Shown: positions 31,325-43,232 of the stretch, piece by piece
Numbering within the stretch: the first letter of the stretch is position 1
Layout of the letters: each line of letters opens with the position of its first letter
DNA from: Ambrosia x helenae
Taxonomy: Eukaryota > Streptophyta > Magnoliopsida > Asterales > Asteraceae
DNA length: 64,000 nucleotides
Reading direction: 5' to 3'
Assembly: GCA_030844895.1 (NCBI GenBank)
Contig: CM061223.1
Span: forward strand, 8,170,676 to 8,234,675
Made by a program: the position numbers and the translations under genes
Notes under the pieces: model-generated
The model's database searches: none
What the model saw: the letters and a program-made list of their open reading frames with translations, nothing else
What the model was told of the DNA's origin: nothing

Positions 31325-31487
31325 TGTAGAGAATAGGTTTCAATGCTTGATCCTTCTATTGATTAGCAATGAATATATATACATCATACTACCTTCCCTA
31401 TTTTAGGGAGGTGATAAATACAATTTAATTGGTAAACATTATCTATAAATATACAAGTCAAACTATTCAAAGTTGCCTTATCTAATA
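31325..31487 (-). mobile_element. 3' LTR of Copia-C
   Basis: 163 bp; on the minus strand it begins TATTAGATAAGG after GCGGGGGTG and ends TTCTCTACA. A TATA-like TATATTTATAGATAATG is present. Confidence 0.92.
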
Positions 31488-34400
31488 CACCCCCGCAGTC
31501 GAAACAGGAGGTGGACGGATGTTGAGACTGGAGCGGAAGTCATCAAACAGTACACGCGGTAGGCCTTTCGTGAAGATGTCTGCAATCTGAAGACGTGACG
31601 GGGTATGAAGAACTCGAATAGTGCCCTTTTGAACATGCTCTCGAACAAAGTGGATATCCAGTTCTATGTGTTTGGTCCGTTGGTGCTGAACTGGATTGGT
31701 GGACAGGTATATAGCACTGATGTTGTCACAGTAAACCAGAGTGGCGGTGGACAGAGGACGCCGCAATTCGAGCAGGAGATTACGTAACCAACAAACCTCG
31801 GCAACCACGTTTGCGACGGCACGATATTCAGCTTCAGCACTGGAGCGTGAAATGGTGGATTGCCGTTTAGATGACCAGGATAGGAGATTAGATCCCATGT
31901 AGACACAATAGCCCGAAGTAGAACGACGTGTGTCGGGGCAGCCGGCCCAGTCAGCATCAGTGTAGGCCCTAAGAGAGACTGTGGTGCAGGCAGATAAAGT
32001 AAGACCGTGGTCTGCAGTGCCTCGAATGTAACGAATGACGCGTTTGAGAGCGTTCCAGTGATCAGTGGTAGGGCTGTGCATGTGGATGCAAATCTGCTGA
32101 ACTGCGTAAGTAATGTCAGGTCTTGTGAATGTGAGATACTGAAGAGCTCCTGCCAGACTACGATATAATGAGGCATCCTCGAATGGAGTACTTGAGGATG
32201 CGCTTAACTTCGGCTTGCAATCAACTGGAGTGGCCACCGGGTTACAGTTGTCCATACCTGCACGATTAATGATGTCGAGAGCATATGATTTTTGGGATAA
32301 GAACATGGTGTTGTCGGTGCGAGTAACCGAGATACCCAAGAAGTAACTGAGCGGTCCAAGATCCTTCATAGAGAATTCAGCCGCAAGGCTGTCCATAATC
32401 TGAAGACGAAGACGATCTGAAGAGGTCGTCAAAATAATGTCGTCCACATAGATGAGTAAATAAGCAACGTCACCCCCGTGATGATATGAAAAGAGAGAGT
32501 TGTCACATTTGCTTTGAACAAAACCAATAGAGGTGACAAAATCTGTGAAACGTTGATACCACGCCCTTGGAGCTTGTTTGAGTCCATATAGAGATTTGGT
32601 AAGGCGGCATACATGATCTGGAAAATCTCGATGTCGAAAACCCATTGGTTGATACATGTAAACTGTCTCAGTAAGGTTACCGTGTAGAAAAGCATTGGTA
32701 ACGTCCAGCTGATGTATGGACCATGCCTGTGATAATGCTAAAGTTAAGACAGTACGTATAGTGGCGGGTTTTGACCACCGGGCTAAATGTTTCACCACAA
32801 TCCACACCAATTTCCTGATTTCGACCATCACATACCAACCGAGCCTTATATCTTTCAAGAGTGCCATCCGACCTGTATTTATGACGAAAAAGCCACATGC
32901 TACGAAGAATATGCATATCAGGATGTCTCGGGACAAGTTCCCAAGTCTTGTTTTTAATTAAAGCATTAAATTCGGTTGTCATGGCGTTATGCCATTCCGG
33001 ATTGGCCAAGGCATCTTTGGGGTTTTTGGGTATGGGAATGATATGTGAGGTGGAAAGGTTAAAGATATGTTTTGGTTTGGTAATGCCGGACATGGCACGG
33101 GTTCGGATGGTTCGAGTCGGAGGGGGAGGGGGGAGGAGGTGGGATCGGTGATTGGGTTGGATGTTGGTTCGCTGGTGGTGTGTCGTGTAAGGGATGAAGG
33201 TTGGGTTCGGATGGTCGTGGTGAAGCGGTTGGGCTGAAAGCTGGGTGTGGGATGGATGTATTTTGGTTGGGTTGAAAGGTGTCCGTGGGCTGGGTGTTTA
33301 ATGGGCCGGAGGTGGTATGTGGTTCATTTAGTGGCTGTTGGGGCTAGAAGGAGGGACTGGACTGGAAGGTGGGTGAGTGGTGATGGTAGGCGTGTGGTGA
33401 GTGGGTCCAGTAGTGTGTGGGCTTGGGTTTGGGGACATATGGAAAATGGGATGGATGTGATCGTCGAGGAAGTTGTATGTGGTGGAGGTTACTTTGTGAG
33501 TTTTGGCAAAGGGAAATATGGTTTCATCAAATAGGACATGGCGATTGATGGTAATGGTCCGGGTTTTTAGGTCAAGACATTTATAGCCCCGGTGGTTTGA
33601 GGGGTAGCCTAGAAAGACACATGGATATGAGCGATAGGCGAGTTTGTGTATGGTGGTGTGGGGGATTAAAGGATAACATATGCACCCGAACACGCGAAGG
33701 TGCTCATAGGATGGCATGCGTTTGTATAGTAGTTGTGTGGGTGTTTGGAAGTTGTGGAGTTTGGAGGGTATGATGTTTAAGAGGTAAGTTGCCGTGTCAA
33801 GGGCATGGTGCCAATAGGTTGTGGGCATGGATGATTGGGCCAAAATGGTACGCATAAGGTTGTTAATGGTCCGGATTTTACGTTCAGCTTTGCCATTTTG
33901 GGATGAGGTGTGTGGGCACGAGAAACGAAATTGCATGCCATTAGTGGTACAAAAAGTATGAAATTGGTTATTGGCATATTCTCGGCCATTGTCACATTGG
34001 AGTTGTTTTATTTTAAGGTTGAATTGGGTTTGAATAAAATTGTGAAATTTAGTAAATATGGCAAAAACCTCGGATTTGTGTGACATGGGGAAGGTCCATA
34101 AAAAGTTGGTAAAGTCATCTAAGAAAAGCACATAATATCTATGACCCCCGTTAGAGACAACGGGTGAGGTCCAAACATCGCTATGAACAATATCAAATGG
34201 CATAAGTGTACTTGTATTAGAATCTAGAAAAGGTAATCTAGTATGTTTTCCAAAAATACAAGCACTGCATAATTTATTTTTCAAAGTACCACAAGAAATT
34301 GAACTGGAATGTTTTAAATTATTCAAAATGGTTGGGCCGGGGTGGCCTAACCGTTGATGCCAGATGTCTTGAGTGATGGCAGCATAGGTGGAGACGGTGT

Positions 34401-34731
34401 TCAGTTTGGTGATGTTGGATGGGCTGAGTGTGTAGAGATCCCCCGAGCTATTGCTGCGTAAGATAGGTTTCTTGGTCTGGAAGTCCTTCACAGTAAAACC
34501 ATAGGGGTCAAATTCAACAGATAAATGGTTATCAGTGGTAAAAACGACGGACAGATATAAGGTTTTTAACTAGGTTAGGTGCATAAAGGACGTTGTTCAG
34601 TTTAAAGGGTGGGAATGGTGGGGGTAAGGTGATGTTGCCTTGGCCTAAAACCGGGATGGTTTTACCATTCCCAACAATTATATTACGAACAATGCTAGAA
34701 TTAAAAATAGACAGGAATTTATCGAGTTGAG
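31482..34731 (-). pseudogene. Copia-C pol: protease, integrase, reverse transcriptase, RNase H
   Basis: The protease motif TTGASGTMS lies at about 34725, one base out of frame with gag. Pre-integrase WHQRLGHPG is near 34360. The complete integrase shows SDVWTSP, CDNGREY and NGKAERK within 33331-34491, then a TAA at 33328-33330. Reverse transcriptase begins in the same frame near 33090 and shifts by one base near 32780 (an AAAA run). It then stays open to 31482, with CGETFSPVVK before the shift, then QLDVTNAFLHG, YVDDIILTT, LAGALQYLTFTRPDITYAVQ, RNase H (YTDADWAGCPDTRRS) and ADIFTKGLP. Another one-base break lies near 34535 (a T run). The catalytic residues themselves are intact. Confidence 0.92.
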
Positions 34732-35909
34732 GAGACATTGTACCTGAAGCACCGGTTGTCCATAGTCCAGGACGAGTCGCTGTTTTGGAGTGCCAGATTA
34801 TAGAGCGCCTGTGCGATGTCGGTAGGTGAGCAGTTGGCATTATACGACTGGGCCGAGGAGCTGCTGGAAGGTTTTGGGCCTAGTATTCCAGCAGACTGTT
34901 GCTGGGCCTGTTGGGCCGTGCCTGATGAACGAGCAAACTGTCCATTTGAAGCAGATTGGGCCGTGGGAAAGTAAGGCATTTGGTAAGAGGGAAATGGACA
35001 TGGAGGGATATTCCAGGGACTCCAAGTGGCGTGGGCTTGCTGTGGATTCCAGGGAGGAGGCTGCCAAAAAGATTGCGGGTAAGTATGGTTTTGTTGGTAC
35101 CGGCCTCGTCCGTAAGAAAAACGCCCGCGTCCGCGCCCGCGGCCTCGGCCACGTCCACGTCCACGGTCGTTGCTTTCGGATGATGGCTGATTTCTGGGTT
35201 CAGTTTGGTTGGGTGAGGGGTTGGTGGAGGTGTGAAGTGCGGTACCCGCGGATTGAGCGGAAAGTTTGGCTTGATTAATTCGTTGATCTTCCACTTGACA
35301 AAGGCGAGACCGGGTGGTATAAAAGTCGGGTAAGGGTTGGGTGTTTTGGAGAATGAGAGAAATGCTTTCGTATTGTTCGGTCAACCCGACAAGGATTTGC
35401 ATGACGAGTTGACTTTCCGATACGTTGGCATTGAGGCTAGTTAATTGGTCATAAAGTAATTTCATTTGTTGGCAATATTCGGAGACATTGGAGAACCGGT
35501 CAAGTCGGGTGTTGAAGAATTTGTTTTGAATATTAATGATGCGGGTGGCTTGATTATCAAGGAAGAAATTTTTGAGGCGGCACCAAGCGTCATACGCAGT
35601 GGTGTTGTTGATCATGATGGTGTGCACAAGGTCTTGAGAAATGGTGCCATAGATCCATTGTAAAACAATGGCGTCTATGCGCTCCCAAGACTCGGTGTGG
35701 GGTGGTTTGGCAGCCGCATCGGTGTTGGTGGTGGTGGAGGATGAGGAGGTTGCCGCACGGGGTTGGAGGTGATCATATACCTCGTATGCCTTACAATGAA
35801 TGGTAAAGAGTTCGGCCCAAGTATTGTAGTGCTCGGTTTGGCTATCGAGTATAATGGGGATAAAATTCTTTATATTAGAGACGGTGATAGCGGGATGTAG
35901 TGAAGACAT
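34719..35909 (-). CDS. Copia-C gag
   Basis: An open frame of 396 codons from MSSLHPAITVSNIKNFIPII. It has the copia gag domain at about 15-215 (YNTWAELFTIHCKAYEVYDHL, LQWIYGTISQDLVHTI, QMKLLYDQLTSLNANVSESQ, LTEQYESISLIL). An RG-rich stretch (RGRGRGRGRGRGRF) near 250-265 is followed by a Pro/Gln/Ser-rich tail. No CCHC zinc knuckle is present, so the RG tail likely binds RNA. The frame runs past the protease site because of a one-base insertion. It would form the virus-like particle shell in the cytoplasm. Confidence 0.88.
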   Translation of the reverse strand: MSSLHPAITVSNIKNFIPIILDSQTEHYNTWAELFTIHCKAYEVYDHLQPRAATSSSSTTTNTDAAAKPPHTESWERIDAIVLQWIYGTISQDLVHTIMINNTTAYDAWCRLKNFFLDNQATRIINIQNKFFNTRLDRFSNVSEYCQQMKLLYDQLTSLNANVSESQLVMQILVGLTEQYESISLILQNTQPLPDFYTTRSRLCQVEDQRINQAKLSAQSAGTALHTSTNPSPNQTEPRNQPSSESNDRGRGRGRGRGRGRGRFSYGRGRYQQNHTYPQSFWQPPPWNPQQAHATWSPWNIPPCPFPSYQMPYFPTAQSASNGQFARSSGTAQQAQQQSAGILGPKPSSSSSAQSYNANCSPTDIAQALYNLALQNSDSSWTMDNRCFRYNVSSTR

Positions 35910-36035
35910 GTTGATAGGTGGTGTGGGAAGGTATGCGATTAACCGGAAAGAAGAAAAAAAAAAATTGTTACCAGTGGCGGCAGAAAAGTGGACGCAGGAA
36001 AGGAGGAAAGGTAGGGTAGTTTAGGCTTGATACCA

Positions 36036-36198
36036 TGTAGAGAATAGGTTTCAATGCTTGATCCTTCTATTGATTAGCAATGAATATATATACATCATAC
36101 TACCTTCCCTATTTTAGGGAGGTGATAAATACAATTTAATTGGTAAACATTATCTATAAATATACAAGTCAAACTATTCAAAGTTGCCTTATCTAATA
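36036..36198 (-). mobile_element. 5' LTR of Copia-C
   Basis: 163 bp, same sequence as the 3' LTR. Its outer end abuts AGCAT directly, showing that the element's true terminus is TATTAG rather than TG. Confidence 0.92.
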
Positions 36199-36487
36199 AG
36201 CATGGCTATCAAAAAATCCTTTAGAAGCAAGAGCTAGCAGATAGCCTTCCTCTCTTTCCTCATCATTGTCTACTACACTTTGTTTCATAAAGAAAGCAGA
36301 GTGAACAAGGACACGCATAAGCCAATAGACAAAGCAGTACTCTCCTGGTTTATGCCAAGTGCTTCGACAAACTCGAATAAGCAACATTGGTGAACCATGG
36401 CAACGATATCAGGTATTTGTAGGTGAAATGCACATTTAAGTGACGTGGAGTTTATAAAGCTGAAAATATGGTTCCATAGGTGAGCTT

Positions 36488-36730
36488 TGTGGTGGAGTGG
36501 CATGAGAAGTGATGGATAAGGCTTGGGACTAAGGGATCTCAGGTTCGATTCTTGTCCCACCCGGGTTTTACCAATTTCTCACTGTCGTGTTTTTGGGCGG
36601 GTAGGAGATTGGGTCTTTCTCGGTTCGGGAACCACGTGCGGGATCTGGCTCCCAATGGGAGTAAGATTTGTAGAAAAAAAACTCCCGTTGGGAGTCGGAC
36701 ATAATATGTTGTGTTGGCCGTTCTAAAAAA
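36488..36730 (+). mobile_element. tRNA-derived SINE inside the OMT-2 coding sequence
   Basis: The near-perfect TSD is ATAGGTGAGCTT (36476-36487) against ATATGTGAGCTT (36731-36742). The uninterrupted OMT-1 sequence confirms the empty site. A GGTTCGATTC B-box sits in the head; the body (CACTGTCGTGT, GGGCGGGTAGGAG) and the tail TTGGCCGTTCTAAAAAA match the SINE at 30182-30391. It has an inverted pair CTCCCAATGGGAG / CTCCCGTTGGGAG. Confidence 0.9.
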
Positions 36731-36779
36731 ATATGTGAGCTTGAGAATCAAGTAACTCTTTAGACAGCTCACTATTTTA

Positions 36780-38125
36780 TTCTTTTAAGATCATATAATA
36801 TATTAATATATTTTGTTTTGATTGATTATGGTAAATGGGTGTGAGATTGTTTCGGGTAATTGTGCGGTCTTCTAAAATGTACCGGTCCTGAAGAAACAAT
36901 AGGTTTAACCTCCGTTAGGGATGACTAGATTATCGATCCACACACTAATCTCTCTACGGTTGGACGAACCTGAAACAATATCAAAATATTCAGGTAGGGA
37001 GATGACTACTTTCGTAGTTTTTTATAACAAAAACTGGGTGATGATGGATACTATAAGAATAGCTTTTAGGGTTAGCAAAAAGTGTCCCACGAGGCCAAGA
37101 CCTCCTTATATAGGAGTGACATATGCCAACATCACCAAACCCTAATCATTATGGGCCTAGGCCCGATTAGGGTATCTCCAGTTCCTTAGCCATGTTAGTA
37201 TAATATTTAATAATAAAATAACCAATAAGAGATTAGGAAGGTGTACCGCCTTAACCATATGACATGTGGAGCTATCATCGTGGTAGTAAGGGGAGAATGT
37301 TGGTGGTGTACTTGTTGTTCCCTCTGCACCCTACAAGATCGTGGTAATCAACTGTGCCATGTGTCATGCCATGATAGGGTGGACGTGTGCCATGCAATGG
37401 GCACACATCCATTGATTGTGAGTGGTTCGTACACCCGCATCCTTGTTGTACCACCAGCTACCAGCCTTCTGCTCTGCACGTGGCTTATCATGCGTGTTCT
37501 GTCTTGGAATTATAGCAGCTTGCACGGAGATCTTGTATTGCACAGATGGACATATGCGTCTGGGCTTCTACCGGCGTGTCGTTGGGGGTACGGGTTGGCC
37601 CGATCCAAATTAGGATTTGATATTGTATCCCTTCAGTCCCAAATACACGAAATTGGTATAATTAATCTCATACTCTCAGTCGTATACCCGAAACGCATTG
37701 TATTACTTGTCTCTATTGTTTCAAGGTTCCATGAAAATTGGTATAATTAATCTCATACTATCAGCCATCTACCTGGAACACATTGAATTACCGTCTCAAT
37801 TGTTTCAAGTTTTGTGCTTTTCCTTCGAGTTTGGGTTTTTCTATCATCAAAACATTTGTTCAAAAAGATGTTTAATGACTCCAAAACATGTTGATGAGTA
37901 CATAATGCATCAAGTTCAATCAACTTTTGCAAATATACAAGATTTTTCAAAAAATCTAATGACGTTAATGGGAATATCGATATTGGCTATATAATTCAGT
38001 CTAGACCTAGGATTTTTAGTATTGAGAAAACATATGCTTCCATCCTTCAACAAATCACAAATGTCAAAGGGTGGAAATAGATGAATTCTCTATTTTGACA
38101 TTTACTGTACTCCAAATTTGATTTC
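36780..38125. other. Intergenic block 5' of OMT-2
   Basis: No convincing gene. A TATA-like CCTTATATAGGAGTG at about 37103 is followed by CAAACCCTAATCATTATGGG, so 36830-37200 may be a promoter or LTR fragment. At 37640-37810 there is a tandem duplication. Short open frames (e.g. 37241-37750) lack known motifs and are not called. Confidence 0.5.
37650..37825. repeat. Imperfect tandem duplication, unit about 85 bp
   Basis: The stretch starting TTGGTATAATTAATCTCATA at about 37652 and running to GTTTCAAGGTTCC recurs at about 37738 with roughly 80 percent identity by eye. Confidence 0.75.
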
Positions 38126-38130
38126 ATCAC

Positions 38131-38492
38131 TGTTGGGCTAATTGATCTGACCCGAGCAAATGGGCCGATGAAGGGCTGGACCCGAGCAGATGGGCCAGCA
38201 GGTCGAAACCCAAGCCAGTGGAACCGACAACAGGAAGCAGATAAACATTTGAACTGATCATTATCTGTTCTTATTTGATAAACATTATGATGTTTTATTT
38301 ATTTATTTATCTTTTGTATTAGATTTAGGATTGGTAAGCAAGTAATCAATCCCTATATAAACACCATCTAATCAAGCTTGTGAAAGAGGTGTGAGAGATC
38401 AAAGTTTTGAGCAAATTTTCTTTGATAATTGGAGAGCTTATTCCAAAATATTTGTGTGTTTAAATGCTGTAAGTATAAACCTGGGATCTTGA
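38131..38492 (+). mobile_element. 5' LTR of Copia-D
   Basis: Contains the core promoter CCCTATATAAACACC near 38353 and GGGCCGATGAAGGGC repeats near the head. Confidence 0.88.
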
Positions 38493-38581
38493 ATTGGTAT
38501 CAGATCCAGGTTCAAGATTCAGGTTCTGTTGCGTAAAGCTTACGGATCTGGTAAGAAAGAGATCTGTTTCTGTGCGCCGCT

Positions 38582-39630
38582 ATGACCGAAGGACTGGAAG
38601 GTGAGCAACAGCCAACATCCCCTGTCTCTGTCACGTACAACAGAAGAAGGAAGAACACGATGGGGGAAGGTGAAGTTGTCCGACCACCTCCTGTCCAGGA
38701 CTCGAAGGCTACTCTTCAATGTCCGATGTTAACAAGCACTAATTATAACATCTGGGCAATAAGGATAAAGGCGGTGTTCCGAGTTCATGGGATACTCGAA
38801 GAACTAGAACCTAAGGATGGGACACCGGTTGAGGACAAGAAAGACCACATAGCGGTGGCGTCGCTCTATCAGGCGATTCTGAAGGACCTTGTTTTCCAAG
38901 TTTCTCAGTATAACACAGCCAAAGCAATCTAGGATGCTCTAAAGATCAGGTATGTAGGGGCTGATCGCGTTTGTGAAGCAAGGGTGCAGACCCTAGAGAC
39001 GGAATTTGAAGCCTTAAAGATGAAGTCGAACGAGTCGATTGACGATTTCTCGGCTAGGATGAGCAAGATAGTAACGGAAGTCAATGGTTTAGGAACTATA
39101 TACGAAGACAAGAAACTTGTAAAGAAGCTGCTCGCGTCCGTACCAGATAAGTTCGTTGCAATTGTCGCTTCTATAGAACAATTTGCTGACTTAAACACCA
39201 TGACCTTTCAAGAAGCCATTGGTAGGCTAAAAGCGTTTGAAGGCAGGATGAAGGGAGTTGATACCGCTGCCGAAGATCAAGGAAAATTAATGTTCAGAAG
39301 GGCCGAAAGATCGGACAAGAACAAATCAGCCGAGAAAGGTCGAGCAAGAAACTTTAATGGAGGCAATGGAAGAGGTCAAAATAGATCTCGCGGCCGTGGT
39401 CGAGCAAATTACCACAACCGAGGAAACCGAAGCAGCACTGGGAACAACACGGATGAAAAGAAGAACAAAGGTCGAGATCATTCACAGGTTCAATGCTTTA
39501 GATGTGATGAATATGGCCACTATGCTTCGGATTGTCCCAGTCGACGTGAACAGAAACAAAAGTATGAAGCAAACCTGCTCGAAAAAGAGGATGATGATTA
39601 CCCGACACTTTTTATGATAAAGCATGATTG
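38582..39630 (+). pseudogene. Copia-D gag
   Basis: Start MTEGLEGEQQP at 38582. The gag N-terminal region (MLTSTNYNIWAIRIKAVF) is followed by a TAG at 38930, where a Trp codon is expected. The same frame resumes with RYVGADRVCEARVQTLETEF and runs to 39630 with MSKIVTEVNGLG and VASIEQFADLNTMTF. A Gly/Arg/Asn-rich linker (39340-39460) and a CCHC knuckle CFRCDEYGHYASDC (39490-39535) follow. A stop ends it at about 39629. Confidence 0.88.
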
Positions 39631-39640
39631 AGAATTCGTA

Positions 39641-41798
39641 TTCTTGAAAGAGGAGAAAATTATCCCAAGTAAATTAAATTCGAAACCGAACGAGAAGGAC
39701 TCGTGGTACCTGAATAATGGAGCAAGCAATCACATGACAAGAAACCGGAAATATTTTTCGGAGTTAAACGAAAATATCACTGGTAGAGTGAAGTTTGGTG
39801 ATGATTCTTACATCGAGATAAAAGGGAAGGGGTCAATAATCATTCAAGGAAAGACAGGCGAGCAACGATTACTAACCGAAGTCTATTACCTACCCGAGCT
39901 AAAAAGCAATATTATTAGTCTCGGGCAAGCTATCGAAGGAGGGTGTGACATTCAGATGAAAGGTGATTTTCTCACCATGCGTGACTCGGATGGAAAGCTT
40001 CTGATGAAGGTTCCTAGAACGAGGAATAGGCTTTATAAAATCAAGCTCAACATTGGAAGCCGGTGTGTCTTAAAGCTAAGATGGAGGATGATGCCTGGTT
40101 ATGGCACGCTATGATGGGTCACACTAATTTTGAGACAATGGAATTAATGGCAAGGAAGGTCATGGTTGAGAATTTGCCAATAATTCATCAAGAAAACAAG
40201 TTGTGCGAATCATGCTTGGTAGGAAAACAAACCAAGAAGGCATTTCCAAAAGCAGCAAGCTTTCGGGCAAAACATGCTCTTGAACTCATTCATGCTGATC
40301 TATGTGGGCCGATTTCACCACCATCCATAGCGGGAAATAGGTACGTGTTCGTTTTAATTGATGATTTCTCACGGTTTATGTGGACATTTGCCTTGAAGGA
40401 AAAAGGAGAAGCGTTTGAATATTTCAAGAAGTTCAAGGTTTTAGTCGAGAAGAAGGCGGGAAAGAAGGTTATAACCCTAAGGACCAGTAGAGGAGGTGAA
40501 TTCACTTCAAAAGAGTTCACAAAATTTTGTGAAGACGAGGGTATAACACGACGCCTAACGACTCCCTATACACCGCAGCAAAACGGCGTTGTGGAAAGGC
40601 GAAACCGTACTCTTATGGGAATGACTAGAAGCATCTTGAAAGCACGAGACGTACCAAATTATATGTGGGCCGAAGGAGTTCGACATGCCACGTTTTTTTA
40701 TTAATAGGGTCTCAACTCGAGCTCTAGTTAATCAAACACCATACGAGGCCTTCAAAGGAAAGAAGCCCGACTTGGAAGATTTGCTGGTATTTGGATGTGT
40801 GGCGTATGCAACAGGAACAAGGCCTTACTTTCCCAAGTTAGACGAAAGGTCCACACGACTCATTTATATCGGAAATGAGCCCGGATCAAAAGGTTTTCGA
40901 TTGTTCGAACCAAGACAAAAGAAAGTAGTTATATGTCGTGATGCGAAGTTTAATGAGGAACTTGGCTGGAAATATGTTGCTGGAAGCGAGACACACGAGC
41001 TGAACCCGGGTATGTTTATTATTGATTGGCATGGTTTTGTTGATATGGGTTGTGGAGTGTTGAACCCATGTCTGACCTAAGAACAAGAGGCTGCTGTGGA
41101 CAATACAACAGCTGAAAATCAGCATGATGCTGATGAAGATGGAGCCGAAGAGGGACTAATCAGCCCTGAACAGCAGAATATAGCCGAAGGAGAGAGCAAT
41201 TCTGAGCTGACTGAAGCTAGGAGCCAACAAACGAATCTGAGGCGCTCATCACGGGTTCCAGTTGTTCCAACCAGATTCGACGACTTTATAATGGGGTCTA
41301 GCTCGAAAAACTCAGCAGAAAATGAAGATCAAAATCTGCCCTTAATAGAAGATGATGAACCAAGATCGTTTCAAGAAGCAAAAGATTCAAGCGAGTGGAT
41401 GTTTGCTATGAAGTAAGAGATCGATTCAATAAAGAAGAATGATACATGGGAGTTAGTTGAGCCCCCGGCTAATGATAAACCAATTGGAGTTAAGTGGGTG
41501 TTAAAATTAAGAAAAATCCGGACGGCTCAATTAATAAATATAAGGCTCGTCTAGTAGCAAAGGGTTATGTTCAAAAGCAAGGAGTTGACTATGACAAGGT
41601 ATTTGCGCCCGTAGAACGGATTGAAACGGTGTGTTTTCTGATCTCATTGGATGCAAAAGAAGCATGGGAATTACATCATCTGGATGTAAAGTCGGCTTTT
41701 CTACATGGAGAACTAGAAGAGCAAGTGTTTGTTACAAAACCGGAGGGTTCGTGAAGAAAGGAGAAGAAAGAAAAATCTACAAGTTAAAGAAGGCGCTT
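39641..41798 (+). pseudogene. Copia-D pol, part 1: protease, integrase, start of reverse transcriptase
   Basis: The protease site reads WYLNNGASNHMT (39703), with Asn where the catalytic Asp belongs. Pre-integrase WHAMMGHTNFETMELM lies at 40097. The integrase core has HADLCGP (40290), then RTSRGGEFTSKEF (40480; Ser where the second catalytic Asp normally sits), then QQNGVVERRNRTL with the Glu. A frameshift near 40695, stops near 41078 and 41414, and a further shift near 41750 follow. Reverse transcriptase starts with DSIKKNDTWELVEPP and reaches KARLVAKGYVQKQGVDY and LDVKSAFLHGELEE before element E cuts in at 41799. Confidence 0.9.
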
Positions 41799-43183
41799 TG
41801 ATGTGTGTAAATGTATATATAAACATAACACAAGCTTTAATTAAAACGACTCACCTAAAAACTACACACGCACGGCAAGTGTACCGGTCGCAAAATAGTA
41901 GACAGACAAGACCGAGTATCGAACCCAAAGACGCGAAGACAACTCAAGATCACAACCTCTACCGAATACTAGCCTAAATAAATATATACTTAAATGGGGG
42001 TATTTTAAACTACTAATTATAAACTTAAAAGAAACTAAATATAAATAAAACAACCTCGACTACTTATAGGAACTAGGGACTTGGAGAAATCGGATAGGAA
42101 GAAGGCTGGTTACTTAGGTAAAATCCCTAGACACTGGCAATAAATCCTGAATCTGGTAATTAACTTGAGACCCTATTCTTACCTAATAAACCTCCTGTCA
42201 AGGATGGCTCACTAGACTCAAGGCGGGACAAGTGTAGAAATGCTAAGATGGACCTGGATCGCCCTAGCGTACCAAAATCCCATAGAAATCAGATTAAAAC
42301 CTCTCCTGGATTAAAACCCTCAAACTATGAAGCAGACTTAAACTCTACTGAAGAAAACCTAGGAAAACTCTAAACACGGACAAGTAGCGACTCCCGCCCT
42401 AGCGCTTGCCAACTACCGAACAATGCCTAGTTAGTTACCTAGCAAACTCGAGTTAGATTTCTCACCCTCAAGAATGGACTGCACGTCTTAGTTAATTTAT
42501 TATATTAGTTTGTTATACTTGTGTCGTACTCCAACTCCAAATACTAGCACGCTAACCTAAGTTGACGAACTAGATTGATTTCAAGACCTAGGGGGTATCT
42601 CTACATGCCTAGCTCCACAAAACCAATAAACAAACCTCAAATAAAATTAACACCAACACACATATATCAAATCCAACAATAAACTTAAAATCATGTAGTC
42701 CTACACATCAAAATTAAAAACCAAGAATCATTAAAAACTGCAAATAACGTGTCTAGTTCATAAACCTAAACAACCATAAAATATTTAGTTCATAATCTTT
42801 ATAAACATCACAAAATAAATAAAAATAGTTTTAACCATGTCTATAAAAATAATAAACGAAAACTAAACCTAACCCAAGGCTCGTTGGCTCTTGATCTTTA
42901 ACGTGCCCGTGGCCTTTTCTCCTACCGTGCTCGTCTGCTCGTCACCGCTTTTTGGTTCTTCTATTGGTTGTGCGATTGAATGGAATTGCCGTAGAATGAA
43001 TGTTGATGTCTCTTTTGCTCGCCGCCACATTAATATCCCTAATATTCCTTATTTAAATCTTTCCGTGACCTCTTCACAAAGTTATGGCCCAAGCCATTGT
43101 TTCTTTCATTCTTTTGTTATTTATTTTTCTTTTTTTTTTTTCAATTCAAGACTTACGTTTTTTTTGTTTTTAAATTAGATTTC

Positions 43184-43232
<49 letters not shown>

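Larger units (their letters stand above)
31325..36198 (-). mobile_element. Copia-C: complete Ty1/copia element with identical LTRs
   Basis: The TSD AGCAT (31320-31324 and 36199-36203) lies in OMT-2. Both 163-bp LTRs look identical base for base, which implies very recent insertion. Minus-strand order: 5' LTR 36198-36036, primer-binding site TGGTATCAAGCC, gag, protease, integrase, RT/RNase H, polypurine tract GCGGGGGTG, 3' LTR 31487-31325. The coding region has three single-base frame breaks and one in-frame stop but is otherwise well kept. Confidence 0.95.
31258..36779 (-). pseudogene. OMT-2: O-methyltransferase pseudogene in three pieces
   Basis: OMT sequence is present at 36779-36731 (N-terminal codons, start ATG lost), 36487-36199 (dimerisation domain, e.g. 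FSFINSTSLKCAFHLQIPDIV) and 31324-31258 (HQQ/KWFQN region). Everything after that (SAM site, catalytic His, intron, exon 2) is missing, because similarity ends where the paralogous unit begins at about 31255. A SINE (36488-36730) and Copia-C (31325-36198) interrupt it. Small indels near 36230 and 36390 also break the frame. It is collinear with OMT-1 and on the same strand, so it is a tandem duplicate. Confidence 0.9.

Noticed and set aside
36921..37994. Several 60-170-codon frames upstream of OMT-2
   Set aside because: No domain, no splice logic, and they overlap a tandem duplication. Probably chance.
42891..43178. 95-codon frame in the LTR of element E (and its twin at 47990)
   Set aside because: It is repeated only because the LTRs are recent duplicates. 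It starts and ends in non-conserved sequence, and no motif is present.
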